This document shows positions 16,931 through 24,922 of a DNA stretch of 64,000 nucleotides, one piece after another; the stretch's first letter is position 1; every line of letters starts with the position of its first letter. Both the position numbers and the translations under genes were made by a program. Source of the DNA: Aequorivita vladivostokensis (GTDB lineage Bacteria > Bacteroidota > Bacteroidia > Flavobacteriales > Flavobacteriaceae); NCBI RefSeq assembly GCF_000952855.1, contig NZ_JSVU01000002.1, positions 62,001-126,000 on the forward strand. Reading direction: 5' to 3'. The notes under the pieces are model-generated. The model ran no database searches. It worked only from the letters and a program-made list of their open reading frames with translations, and was not told where the DNA came from.

Positions 16931-17518
16931 ATGCTTCGCGAAAAATTAAAAAACCACAACATCATCCTCGCTTCCGGCTCGCCGCGCAGACAGGCTTTTT
17001 TCAAGGAATTGAATCTGGATTTTACCATTCAGGTAAAGGCGGTTGATGAAACCTACCCAAGCAATTTAAAGCGTTCAGAAATAACCGATTACCTTTCCCA
17101 ACTTAAAGCATCCATTTTTGTAGATTTAGGCGAAAATGACATTCTTATTACCAGCGATACGATTGTTTGGAAGGAGGAAAAAGCCCTCGGCAAACCGAAA
17201 GATTTTGGCGAGGCCAAAGAGATGCTTCAAAATTTAAGCGGGCAAATGCATGAAGTTATCACTTCGGTGTGTTTTACTTCAAAAGAATTTCAGAAAACAG
17301 TGAACGATGTTACAAAAGTTTGGTTTAAAAAACTTTCTGATGAAGAAATTGATTTCTACATAGAAAACTACAAACCTTTTGATAAAGCTGGAAGTTACGG
17401 CATTCAGGAGTGGATCGGCTACATAGGCATCGAAAAAATTGAAGGCTGCTATTTTAATGTGATGGGGTTGCCCACGCGACTTGTTTATAAAACGTTAACC
17501 GAGATTGCCAACCGTTGA
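16931..17518 (+). CDS. maf: Maf family nucleoside triphosphate pyrophosphatase
   Basis: This 195-residue protein has the Maf signature ILASGSPRRQAFF (about 14-26), the SDTIVWKEEKALGKPKD block and the KAGSYGIQEW block. Maf enzymes hydrolyse non-canonical or methylated nucleoside triphosphates (dTTP/UTP type in many members) and have been linked to septum inhibition. It is co-directional with the prenyltransferase upstream and a lipoprotein downstream. Confidence 0.92.
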   Translation: MLREKLKNHNIILASGSPRRQAFFKELNLDFTIQVKAVDETYPSNLKRSEITDYLSQLKASIFVDLGENDILITSDTIVWKEEKALGKPKDFGEAKEMLQNLSGQMHEVITSVCFTSKEFQKTVNDVTKVWFKKLSDEEIDFYIENYKPFDKAGSYGIQEWIGYIGIEKIEGCYFNVMGLPTRLVYKTLTEIANR

Positions 17519-17552
17519 ATTTGTGGTATTTTTGGGCAAAATTCTTCGAATA

Positions 17553-18488
17553 ATGGACTATTTCAGATTCTTTCCTCTTCTCATTTTTTTAATGTTGCTG
17601 AGCGGTTGTAATTCTTCCGAAGAAAAAAGTGATTCACAAAAAATTTCAGCCAAAAAGAAAGCTGCCATAACAGTAACCCCACGGAACATTTCAAAGGAAT
17701 TTAAAGAATATTGGTACAGCGGAACTGCCGAAATAACCTCGTATAGTCTGATGCAAGAGCGGTATGGGGAGATTCGCGAAGGAACAGCGGTCAACATCTT
17801 TGTTACGGAAGATTTTTTACCGGATGCACAGGTAAAAGCGAACAATGCTTCCGAAGAAAACATTTCAGTGATGAAACTGAACCAAATGAAAAATTTCAAC
17901 ACCGGAATATATCCGTATTCCATAATGACCAGTACTTTCAGTCCGATTGCAACGAAAGAGCATCCGTTAAAAATTACCAACAGTGTGCAGGAATGGTGCG
18001 GCCAGGTTTATATGCAACTCAACACCCGCGATGATTTTGAAATTGAATCGCACTCCTATTTTCAGGGCGAGGCAGACCAAAAACTCTCTTTGCCAAAAAC
18101 CTATTTGGAAAACGAACTTTGGAACCTTATAAGAATCAATCCCGAAGAATTGCCCACGGGCGACGTAATGATTATCCCTTCGTTTGAATATTTACGGCTT
18201 CGGCACAAGGAAATAAAGGAACACAATGCTTTTGCCAGTTTGAAACAGGGCGATTCCATAACCATTTATACATTGAATTATCCCGATTTACAGCGGCAGT
18301 TGATGCTTTTTTTCAGCAGCACTTTTCCGTACGAAATTGAAAAATGGGAAGAGGTAAACGCCGCAGACCAAAACGACACACTGCGACTGAAAACCACGGC
18401 TACCAAACTGAAAAGGATAAAAAGTGATTATTGGACCAAAAACAGAAATGAAAACCTCAACCTGCGCGATTCGCTTCAACTGAAATAG
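17553..18488 (+). CDS. lipoprotein of unknown function
   Basis: The ATG at 17553 gives a 311-residue lipoprotein with signal LLIFLMLLSGC (lipobox Cys19) and a serine- and lysine-rich linker. The mature part has conserved-looking blocks (YWYSGTAEITSYSL, EWCGQVYMQL) but no motif I can assign. A longer frame from 17505 would overlap the maf stop and lose the signal peptide at the N-terminus. It lies 34 bases after maf and 5 bases before the MscS gene, so it belongs to the same operon. No function is proposed. Confidence 0.78.
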   Translation: MDYFRFFPLLIFLMLLSGCNSSEEKSDSQKISAKKKAAITVTPRNISKEFKEYWYSGTAEITSYSLMQERYGEIREGTAVNIFVTEDFLPDAQVKANNASEENISVMKLNQMKNFNTGIYPYSIMTSTFSPIATKEHPLKITNSVQEWCGQVYMQLNTRDDFEIESHSYFQGEADQKLSLPKTYLENELWNLIRINPEELPTGDVMIIPSFEYLRLRHKEIKEHNAFASLKQGDSITIYTLNYPDLQRQLMLFFSSTFPYEIEKWEEVNAADQNDTLRLKTTATKLKRIKSDYWTKNRNENLNLRDSLQLK

Positions 18489-18493
18489 AAAAT

Positions 18494-19054
18494 ATGAACA
18501 TTCAAGAACACACCCTTCAACTTATAGAATCTGCCGTATTGATTCTGGTATTGCTATTTATCCGGGTCATGCTCAAAAGAACCGTCCGCAATTTCGCCAA
18601 AAAAATAGAAAGGCTGGAGCACCGCACAGGGCTTATAATGAAACACGTGGATTTTGGTGTTTTCTTTCTTATGGTTTTAGGACTTATACTTATTTGGGGC
18701 GTGGATTTTAGAAATCTGGGATTGGCAATGTCTTCCATTTTTGCGGTTATCGGGATTGCCTTTTTTGCCCAATGGTCCATTTTGAGTAATGTTACGAGCG
18801 GTGTAATTATGTTCTTCACTTTCCCCTATAAAATAGGCGATTACATAAAAATCCACGACAAGGAAATGCCTTTGGAAGGCATTATAGAGGATATAAAAAC
18901 TTTCCACATCATTCTCCATACAAAGGACAATGAAATTGTAATCTACCCCAACAGTATGATGCTCCAAAAAGGCGTAAGCATTGTAAATGTGGAGGAATTT
19001 TACGAACAGCAGCACGAGCTCGACAAAAATAAGGAAGGGCTTCCCCACGAATAA
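18494..19054 (+). CDS. small MscS-type mechanosensitive channel protein
   Basis: The 186-residue protein has three membrane segments (about 12-30, 52-72 and 76-105); the third is the pore-lining helix with small residues, followed by the MscS beta domain (YKIGDYIKIHDKEMPLEGIIEDI). MscS channels open under membrane tension and release solutes. It lacks the large C-terminal cage of full-length MscS (about 286 residues), so it is a minimal form. It starts 5 bases after the lipoprotein gene. Confidence 0.87.
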   Translation: MNIQEHTLQLIESAVLILVLLFIRVMLKRTVRNFAKKIERLEHRTGLIMKHVDFGVFFLMVLGLILIWGVDFRNLGLAMSSIFAVIGIAFFAQWSILSNVTSGVIMFFTFPYKIGDYIKIHDKEMPLEGIIEDIKTFHIILHTKDNEIVIYPNSMMLQKGVSIVNVEEFYEQQHELDKNKEGLPHE

Positions 19055-19109
19055 TTTTCGCAAATAAGTATCTTTGAAGGGTTTTCGAATAAATCAGCAC
19101 TTACACTTT

Positions 19110-21602
19110 ATGCACAAACCGTTTTTTTTCCGACTTCTATTTTTATTTTTTTCGATAGTCGCCGTCGCGCAAGCTCCCAAAAAACCTACCGCTTCCGAAA
19201 TATATCACGACCTGCAAAAGTTGAATTTTGTAGGTTCCGCATTGTATATTGCTGCACATCCCGATGATGAAAACACGCGGCTCATCTCCTATTTGGTTAA
19301 CGATGTGCACGCGAATACGGCCTATCTTTCCATAACCCGTGGCGATGGCGGACAAAACCTTGTTGGTCCCGAACTGCGCGAACTTTTGGGCGTTATCCGC
19401 ACCCAGGAATTGCTGGAAGCACGAAAAATTGACGGCGGACACCAGTTTTTTACCCGCGCCAACGATTTCGGTTACAGCAAAAACCCGGAGGAAACTTTTG
19501 AGTTTTGGACAAAAAATGAGGTGCTGGGCGATGTCGTGATGACGATTCGCAAATTCAGGCCAGATATAATCGTAAACCGTTTTGACCATCGCAGTCCCGG
19601 CAGCACGCATGGCCACCATACAGCCTCGGCCATGTTGAGCCTGGAGGCTTTTGATATGGTTGACAATGCCTCAAAATTTCCAAAATCTGCAGCGGAATAT
19701 GGGCTTTGGAAACCCCAGCGTTTATTTTTCAATACTTCGTGGTGGTTTTACGGAAGCCAGGAAAATTTTGAAAAAGCTGATAAAAAGAATCTTGTGTCTG
19801 TGGAAACCGGAAGCTATTTTCCCGCACTCGGGCTTTCCAATGGTGAAATTGCTTCTTTGAGCAGAAGTATGCACAAATCGCAGGGCTTTGGCAGCACAGG
19901 CTCCCGAGGAACCGAAACGGAATATTTGGAACTGCTGAAGGGAAGCAAACCTTCGGACAACAACCTTTTTGAAGGCATCAATACAAACTGGTCCAGACTG
20001 GAAGGCGGAAAGGAGATCGGAGCTATTTTGAATCCGTTGGAGGAAAATTTCAACTTTAAAAACCCTTCGGAAATGTTGCCGCAGCTTTTGAAAGCGTATC
20101 CCTTGGTCTCAAATTTGAAAGATACCCATTGGCGAAAAATAAAGCTCGAACAACTGAAACAACTCATTTTGGATTGCGGCGGTATTTTTATTGAAGCTGT
20201 TTCCGAAGCAAATTCAATCAATCCGAACGAAAATTTCAAAGTAACCGTTGAAGCCGTCAATCGCGGCAATGCCGATGTGGTTTTGCGATCGGTAAAAAAT
20301 TCGGAAGGTAAAATGCTTTGGAATGAATCTACAGTCCTTCCCTTTAATGAAGATAAAAAACTGGAGATAACGGTCAATTCGGGGGTTCACAACCCCAAGT
20401 ATTCTTCGCCCTATTGGCTGAACGAAAAGGGAAGCGTCGGTATGTACGCCGCGCCGGAAGCCTTGATTGGGCTGCCCGAAACACCCGTTTTGGAACAACT
20501 TACTTTTGAACTGCAATTTGGTAACGCTACCATTCCTTTTACGAAAGATATAATTTACAAATTCAACGACCCCGTAAAGGGCGAAGTCTATCGTCCGTTG
20601 GAGGTTTTGCCCGAAGTTACCGCTTCCATCCCCGAAAAAGTCTTGATTTTCGCCAACGATGAAGCTGAAACTGTTTCAGTAATCGTGCGCGCGGGAAAGG
20701 ATAGCATTTCCGGAACCATAAGCCTTCAACATCCCGAAGGTTGGCAAGTAGCGCCTTCGCAGCAAACATTTCAGCTTGACAGAAATGGCGAAACCAAAAC
20801 CTTTACTTTTACGGTAACGCCTCCACGCAGCCAAAGTGAAGGTTTTTTAAAACCAATTGTAAATACTGAAGGAAAAATTTTCGACAGGGAATTGGCAACC
20901 ATCAATTATGAGCACATTCCGTATCAAAGTGTGTTGTTGCCCTCCGAAGCGAAAGTTGCAAAAATCGACATTCAGAAAAAAGGGCAAAACATTGGCTACA
21001 TAAACGGTGCGGGCGATGCCATTCCCGAAAGTCTGAAGCAGATTGGCTATTCGGTAACCGCCATTGACCCTTCAAATATTTCCGCGGAAAACCTTCAAAA
21101 TTTTGATGCCATTGTTGTCGGTATCCGTGCGTACAACACCGTCCCAGAGCTCGCCTTTGCACAGCCCGCTCTAAATAAATATGTTGAAAATGGCGGAACG
21201 CTCATCGTGCAGTACAATACCAGTCGCGGTTTGGTTACCGAAAACCTGGCGCCCTATGAACTGAAACTATCGCGCGACCGCGTAACCGATGAATTTTCGG
21301 AAGTAAAAATACTTGCCCCCGAAAACCCTGTCTTAAACACCCCAAATAAAATTACCCAAAAAGATTTTGAGGGTTGGGCACAGGAGCGCGGCCTGTACTT
21401 TCCCGATGAATGGGCCAAGGAGTTTACGCCCATCCTCGGAATGCGCGACAAAGGCGAGAAAATGACAAAAGGCTCGCTGCTGGTGGCCAAATACGGAAAA
21501 GGGTATTATATTTATACGGGATTGAGCTTTTTCCGCGAACTGCCCGCTGGCGTTCCCGGAGCTTATCGATTGTTTGCGAATATGCTGTCAATAGGGAAAT
21601 AA
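19110..21602 (+). CDS. large PIG-L family deacetylase, secreted
   Basis: The ATG at 19110 starts a signal peptide (FRLLFLFFSIVAVAQ) and an 830-residue protein. Residues about 40-290 form a PIG-L/LmbE zinc deacetylase domain with AHPDDE (His50, Asp52, Asp53) and a second metal-ligand region HGHH. PIG-L enzymes remove acetyl from N-acetylglucosamine-type sugars. The rest is a beta-rich region (about 390-620) and a C-terminal amidotransferase-like fold (about 640-830, NFDAIVVGIRAYNT) without catalytic cysteine. It is followed by a tiny membrane peptide and a sodium symporter, suggesting sugar release and uptake. Confidence 0.88.
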   Translation: MHKPFFFRLLFLFFSIVAVAQAPKKPTASEIYHDLQKLNFVGSALYIAAHPDDENTRLISYLVNDVHANTAYLSITRGDGGQNLVGPELRELLGVIRTQELLEARKIDGGHQFFTRANDFGYSKNPEETFEFWTKNEVLGDVVMTIRKFRPDIIVNRFDHRSPGSTHGHHTASAMLSLEAFDMVDNASKFPKSAAEYGLWKPQRLFFNTSWWFYGSQENFEKADKKNLVSVETGSYFPALGLSNGEIASLSRSMHKSQGFGSTGSRGTETEYLELLKGSKPSDNNLFEGINTNWSRLEGGKEIGAILNPLEENFNFKNPSEMLPQLLKAYPLVSNLKDTHWRKIKLEQLKQLILDCGGIFIEAVSEANSINPNENFKVTVEAVNRGNADVVLRSVKNSEGKMLWNESTVLPFNEDKKLEITVNSGVHNPKYSSPYWLNEKGSVGMYAAPEALIGLPETPVLEQLTFELQFGNATIPFTKDIIYKFNDPVKGEVYRPLEVLPEVTASIPEKVLIFANDEAETVSVIVRAGKDSISGTISLQHPEGWQVAPSQQTFQLDRNGETKTFTFTVTPPRSQSEGFLKPIVNTEGKIFDRELATINYEHIPYQSVLLPSEAKVAKIDIQKKGQNIGYINGAGDAIPESLKQIGYSVTAIDPSNISAENLQNFDAIVVGIRAYNTVPELAFAQPALNKYVENGGTLIVQYNTSRGLVTENLAPYELKLSRDRVTDEFSEVKILAPENPVLNTPNKITQKDFEGWAQERGLYFPDEWAKEFTPILGMRDKGEKMTKGSLLVAKYGKGYYIYTGLSFFRELPAGVPGAYRLFANMLSIGK

Positions 21603-21612
21603 TTTAAGAAAC

Positions 21613-21723
21613 GTGACCGAAGAAAAACAAAAATTCAACTGGAAATGGAGCTACACCTTAGTGCTCCTATTCAATGCCGTTTACATCTATCTGTTTTATT
21701 TACTAATGCAAAACTTCGCCTAA
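21613..21723 (+). CDS. 36-residue single-span membrane peptide before the symporter
   Basis: A GTG at 21613 opens a 36-residue frame, MTEEKQKFNWKWSYTLVLLF and then a second half rich in Leu, Tyr and Phe ending LMQNFA. It has a short charged N-terminus and one hydrophobic helix. Its TAA stop (21721-21723) directly touches the ATG of the symporter (21724), so translation is coupled. The reading frame fills the whole gap between deacetylase and symporter, with a composition fit for a membrane subunit. Small partner subunits are known for some sodium:solute symporters; that this is one is inference. Confidence 0.6.
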   Translation: MTEEKQKFNWKWSYTLVLLFNAVYIYLFYLLMQNFA

Positions 21724-23430
21724 ATGCAGCAGATTGATTGGATTGTTTTAATTGGGACCCTTCTTTTTATCGTGCTTTACGGCACTTGGAAATCGCGGCA
21801 GCAGCGCGATGTGGGCGATTATTTAAAAGGTGGAAGCACCGCGCATTGGTGGACTATTGGGCTTAGCGTTATGGCTACCCAGGCCAGTGCCATTACCTTC
21901 CTCTCCACTCCCGGACAGGCCTTTCACGATGGGATGGGCTTTGTGCAGTTCTATTTTGGGCTGCCCATTGCGATGGTAATTATCTGTTTGGTTTTTATCC
22001 CAATTTACCACAAACTCAACGTTTATACGGCCTACGAATATCTGGAAAGCCGTTTCGACAAAAAAACCCGGACACTTACCGCAATCTTATTTTTAATCCA
22101 ACGCGGTTTGGCCTGCGGCATTACCATTTTTGCGCCTTCCATTATTCTTTCGGCAGTTTTGGGGTGGAATTTGATTTATCTGAATATCATCATCGGCGTA
22201 CTCGTAATTATCTACACCGTTAGCGGCGGTACAAAGGCTGTGAGCGTTACGCAGAAACAACAAATGGCGGTCATCTTTTTTGGAATGTTGATTGCCTTTC
22301 TTTTGATACTGAATTATCTTCCGCTTGATATTTCTTTTTCCAAAGCGCTTGAAATTGCCGGGGCCAATGGCAAAATGGACATCCTCGATTTTTCTTTCGA
22401 CTTTGACAACCGCTATACTTTTTGGAGCGGAATAATAGGTGGTACATTTTTAGCCCTCTCCTACTTCGGAACCGACCAAAGCCAGGTGCAACGCTATCTT
22501 TCGGGCCGAAGTGTAAAACAAAGCCAGATGGGTCTTATTATGAACGGCTTGCTGAAAGTACCGATGCAATTTTTTATATTGCTCGTGGGGGTTATGGTCT
22601 TTGTTTTTTATCAGTTCAACAGTTCCCCTTTGCACTTTAATCCTGCTGCGGTAAAAGACGTAAAAAAATCGGAATATGCAGGTGAATACAAGGCTTTGGA
22701 AGTTCAAAAGGAAGCAATCGACCAAGAATTGGCGGCCACGCAAATAAGTTATTCCAAAGCGGAAAGCGATGCCGCCAAACAAATTTTGGCCAACGAAATT
22801 GAGCAACTCAACAATACTGAAAAACAGTTGCGTGAACAATCTGTGGCCGTAATCAAAAAGGCAAATCCAAATGCGGAGACCAACGATAAGGATTACGTTT
22901 TTATCCACTTTATCCTTAACAATCTTCCACGCGGCTTAATCGGGTTGCTGCTGGCCGTGATTTTAAGCGCGGCTATGTCATCCACCGCGTCAGAACTGAA
23001 TGCGTTGGGAAGCACGACAACCATCGACCTTTACAAACGCAATGTCCCCGGCAAGCGCGAAAGACATTATGTAGCGGCGTCGCGCGGGTTTACGCTTTTA
23101 TGGGGAATTATCGCGATTTTGGTAGCCTGTACCGCCCATTTATTCGACAACCTGATTCAGCTTGTAAATATCATCGGCTCCATTTTCTACGGAAATGTTC
23201 TGGGTATATTTCTTCTCGCGTTTTTTATAAAATACGTGCGCAGCAAAGCGGTTTTTATTGCAGCGCTTATCACCCAAATTATCATTATCTATTTTTGGTA
23301 CATCGACCTTATGCCCTATCTGTGGCTGAATTTGGTGGGTTGCGCAATTGTTATGGGAATTGCTATTTTATTACAGCTATTTTTCCCGAAGAAAAATGAT
23401 GCTGAAATAATCCTTTCAGAAGAAACCTAA
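21724..23430 (+). CDS. sodium:solute symporter (SSS family)
   Basis: This 568-residue protein has about 13 membrane spans and SSS hallmarks such as GDYLKGGSTAHWWTIGLSVMA and the AVILSAAMSSTASELNALGS helix (about 415-435), which holds sodium-binding serines. It moves a sugar, amino acid or sialic-acid-like solute with sodium. An unusual feature is an insertion of about 80 residues (about 300-380) between spans, rich in Glu, Ala and Lys and likely a coiled coil. It is coupled with the membrane peptide upstream and linked with the PIG-L deacetylase, so an amino-sugar substrate is possible. Confidence 0.9.
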   Translation: MQQIDWIVLIGTLLFIVLYGTWKSRQQRDVGDYLKGGSTAHWWTIGLSVMATQASAITFLSTPGQAFHDGMGFVQFYFGLPIAMVIICLVFIPIYHKLNVYTAYEYLESRFDKKTRTLTAILFLIQRGLACGITIFAPSIILSAVLGWNLIYLNIIIGVLVIIYTVSGGTKAVSVTQKQQMAVIFFGMLIAFLLILNYLPLDISFSKALEIAGANGKMDILDFSFDFDNRYTFWSGIIGGTFLALSYFGTDQSQVQRYLSGRSVKQSQMGLIMNGLLKVPMQFFILLVGVMVFVFYQFNSSPLHFNPAAVKDVKKSEYAGEYKALEVQKEAIDQELAATQISYSKAESDAAKQILANEIEQLNNTEKQLREQSVAVIKKANPNAETNDKDYVFIHFILNNLPRGLIGLLLAVILSAAMSSTASELNALGSTTTIDLYKRNVPGKRERHYVAASRGFTLLWGIIAILVACTAHLFDNLIQLVNIIGSIFYGNVLGIFLLAFFIKYVRSKAVFIAALITQIIIIYFWYIDLMPYLWLNLVGCAIVMGIAILLQLFFPKKNDAEIILSEET

Positions 23431-23437
23431 AAATCAG

Positions 23438-23483
23438 CCACGAATTCACGGATAATTATGCGAAAATATTCGTGTATTCGTGG
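23438..23483. repeat. CCACGAA hairpin repeat, copy 2
   Basis: The arms CCACGAATTCACGGAT (23438-23453) and ATTCGTGTATTCGTGG (23468-23483) pair with few mismatches. It lies between the symporter gene and the convergent BNR lipoprotein gene, as copy 1 lies between two convergent genes, and may end transcription. Confidence 0.78.
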
Positions 23484-23500
23484 TAAAAAAGTTCGGCTGG

Positions 23501-23536
23501 CGAGTTTGCAACTTTGCTGGCGCGAGTTGCAACTCG
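23501..23536. repeat. GAGTTGCAACTC palindromic repeat
   Basis: The sequence CGAGTTTGCAACT (23501-23513) is followed by AGTTGCAACTCG (23525-23536), its reverse complement apart from one base. The second copy contains the perfect 12-base palindrome GAGTTGCAACTC. I take it as a dispersed palindromic repeat next to the CCACGAA hairpin. Confidence 0.6.
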
Positions 23537-23563
23537 TGCCCACTCCAAAAGAGAATCTTTATA

Positions 23564-24607
23564 TTATTTCCTAAAAATCAATTTTGAAATACGATTATTC
23601 CCCGAAGCGAAAGCAAGGCTATCATTCACAAATTCAATTGCGAAAAAGCCTTCTTTTGAAAGAAGTTTCCAGTTTTTGCCGCCGTCGCCGCTAAACGAAA
23701 TACCGGGCGAGCCGATGGCCACTATCCCCTGCCCTTCCGTTCCCGGAATATATTTTACGGACGAACGATACCCGGGTTCTTTGCCGTTGGCAATCAGTTT
23801 CCAAGTCTTACCGCCGTTTTTGGTGATGGCCTTATTGCCTTCGTTAAAAGATTTGTCCTCCCAATTGCCACCGAAAATGATTCCATGCTGTTCATCCCTA
23901 AAATCAATGCTGTAAATACCCGTCATCGCCTTTCCTTGAACGATTGGCGTGTCAAATACTTCCCAAGTTTTTCCTTTGTCGCCCGTGTGCATTACCCGGG
24001 ATTTTCTTCCGCCGGTGGCTACCCAAGCATTGTCGCCAAAAATAGCGATGTTACTATTGCTGGCCGCAAAAGCTGCTTCGCCTCTTTCCACTTTCGGCAA
24101 ATTATCGCACGGCAGTTTTTCCCAAGTGTTTCCGCCGTCGCGAGTGATGATTATTGACATACAATCTTCCACGGGGTCGCCAATGGCAATGCCTTCGTTT
24201 TCGTTCCAAAATTTCATGGAATCGTAAAAAACATTTTCGCCTTTTTCGGTGTAAACTTCTTCAATATTGGTAGCTTCGGTACCGTTAAAGCCAATTTTGT
24301 ACAGCACTGCCGGATTGGAGATACTCAAAACAAACACCGCTTCCTTAGTGGCGGCGATGGAACGAAAATGCAGCAACGAATCGCCGTATTTTATGATTGC
24401 GAGCTTTGGCGTATCGCCGTCAATCAATCCTACCTTTCCTTTGTCCGCGGCAAACCAAACCCTGTTTTCATCCAACGGCTGGATGGCACGAATGCTCAGG
24501 CTATCTATAAATACGGGCGTAATTTCAACAGAATTGATTTCAATTTCAGTTTTCTTTTCACAGGAAAAAAGAAAAAGGACGAGTAACGTGGCAATAGCAA
24601 GACGCAT
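23564..24607 (-). CDS. BNR/Ycf48-like beta-propeller lipoprotein
   Basis: The ATG at 24607 gives a 347-residue lipoprotein with signal LLVLFLFSC (lipobox Cys16). The mature protein is a beta-propeller built of BNR-type repeats with Asp-box turns (ITRDGGNTWEKL, HTGDKGKTWEVF, ITKNGGKTWKLI and SGDGGKNWKLL). Such propellers include the photosystem assembly factor Ycf48 and sialidase-like folds, but no sialidase active-site arginines are clear. In flavobacteria they are often named oxidoreductase without evidence. It probably binds a partner or glycan in the periplasm. It meets the symporter gene head-on. Confidence 0.83.
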   Translation of the reverse strand: MRLAIATLLVLFLFSCEKKTEIEINSVEITPVFIDSLSIRAIQPLDENRVWFAADKGKVGLIDGDTPKLAIIKYGDSLLHFRSIAATKEAVFVLSISNPAVLYKIGFNGTEATNIEEVYTEKGENVFYDSMKFWNENEGIAIGDPVEDCMSIIITRDGGNTWEKLPCDNLPKVERGEAAFAASNSNIAIFGDNAWVATGGRKSRVMHTGDKGKTWEVFDTPIVQGKAMTGIYSIDFRDEQHGIIFGGNWEDKSFNEGNKAITKNGGKTWKLIANGKEPGYRSSVKYIPGTEGQGIVAIGSPGISFSGDGGKNWKLLSKEGFFAIEFVNDSLAFASGNNRISKLIFRK

Positions 24608-24658
24608 AGATTCAATTTTTGGCAAAAGTAGTGATTCTAAAATTTCAAATGGGTTTTT

Positions 24659-24722
24659 GGGTTGTTGGGTTATTGGGTTATTGGGTTATTGAGTTACTGA
24701 GTTACTGAGTTATTGAGTTACT
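24659..24722. repeat. octad array, GGGTTATT/GAGTTACT x8
   Basis: Eight consecutive 8-base units run without a break: one GGGTTGTT, three GGGTTATT and four of GAGTTACT or GAGTTATT type. The stepwise change of the unit suggests expansion by slippage after point mutation. Confidence 0.9.
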
Positions 24723-24735
24723 TAAAAGTTATTTC

Positions 24736-24788
24736 GATTTCGATTTCGATTTCGTATTTCGTATTTCGTATTTCGTATTTCGTATTTC
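24736..24788. repeat. GATTTC x3 then GTATTTC x5 array
   Basis: Three 6-base units GATTTC (24736-24753) pass into five 7-base units GTATTTC (24754-24788). The unit length itself changes by insertion of one base, and the 7-base form was then multiplied. Confidence 0.9.
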
Positions 24789-24809
24789 AAAAATCTAAGT
24801 TTAAAAAGA

Positions 24810-24817
24810 TACCTTTG
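24810..24817 (+). promoter_or_regulatory. -7 box TACCTTTG for rsmB
   Basis: An exact TAnnTTTG match lies 105 bases before the rsmB start. The transcript leader would include the CCACGAA hairpin at 24862-24906. Confidence 0.5.
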
Positions 24818-24861
24818 CAATCGCAAAAGATTTCAAAATAAATTGAAGTTAAAAAAGGTAA

Positions 24862-24906
24862 CCACGAATACACGAATAACTATAAAAAACATTCGGAAAT
24901 CCGTGG
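24862..24906. repeat. CCACGAA hairpin repeat, copy 3 in the rsmB leader
   Basis: The arms CCACGAATACACGAAT (24862-24877) and ATTCGGAAATCCGTGG (24891-24906) pair imperfectly. Unlike copies 1 and 2, it lies in a 5' leader, ending 16 bases before the rsmB start codon, so it may affect translation or message stability. Confidence 0.75.
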
Positions 24907-24922
24907 CAGAAAAAAAATACAA

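Larger units (their letters stand above)
24608..24922. other. 315-base gene-free region with tandem arrays, promoter and hairpin
   Basis: This divergent region between the BNR lipoprotein and rsmB genes contains no convincing gene. It holds eight 8-base units (24659-24722), three 6-base and five 7-base units of GATTTC and GTATTTC type (24736-24788), an exact -7 box for rsmB (24810-24817) and the third CCACGAA hairpin (24862-24906). The arrays are separate entries below. Confidence 0.8.

Noticed and set aside
24659-24788. CRISPR array
   Set aside because: Units are only 6 to 8 bases long and contiguous without spacers, and no cas gene is present in the window.
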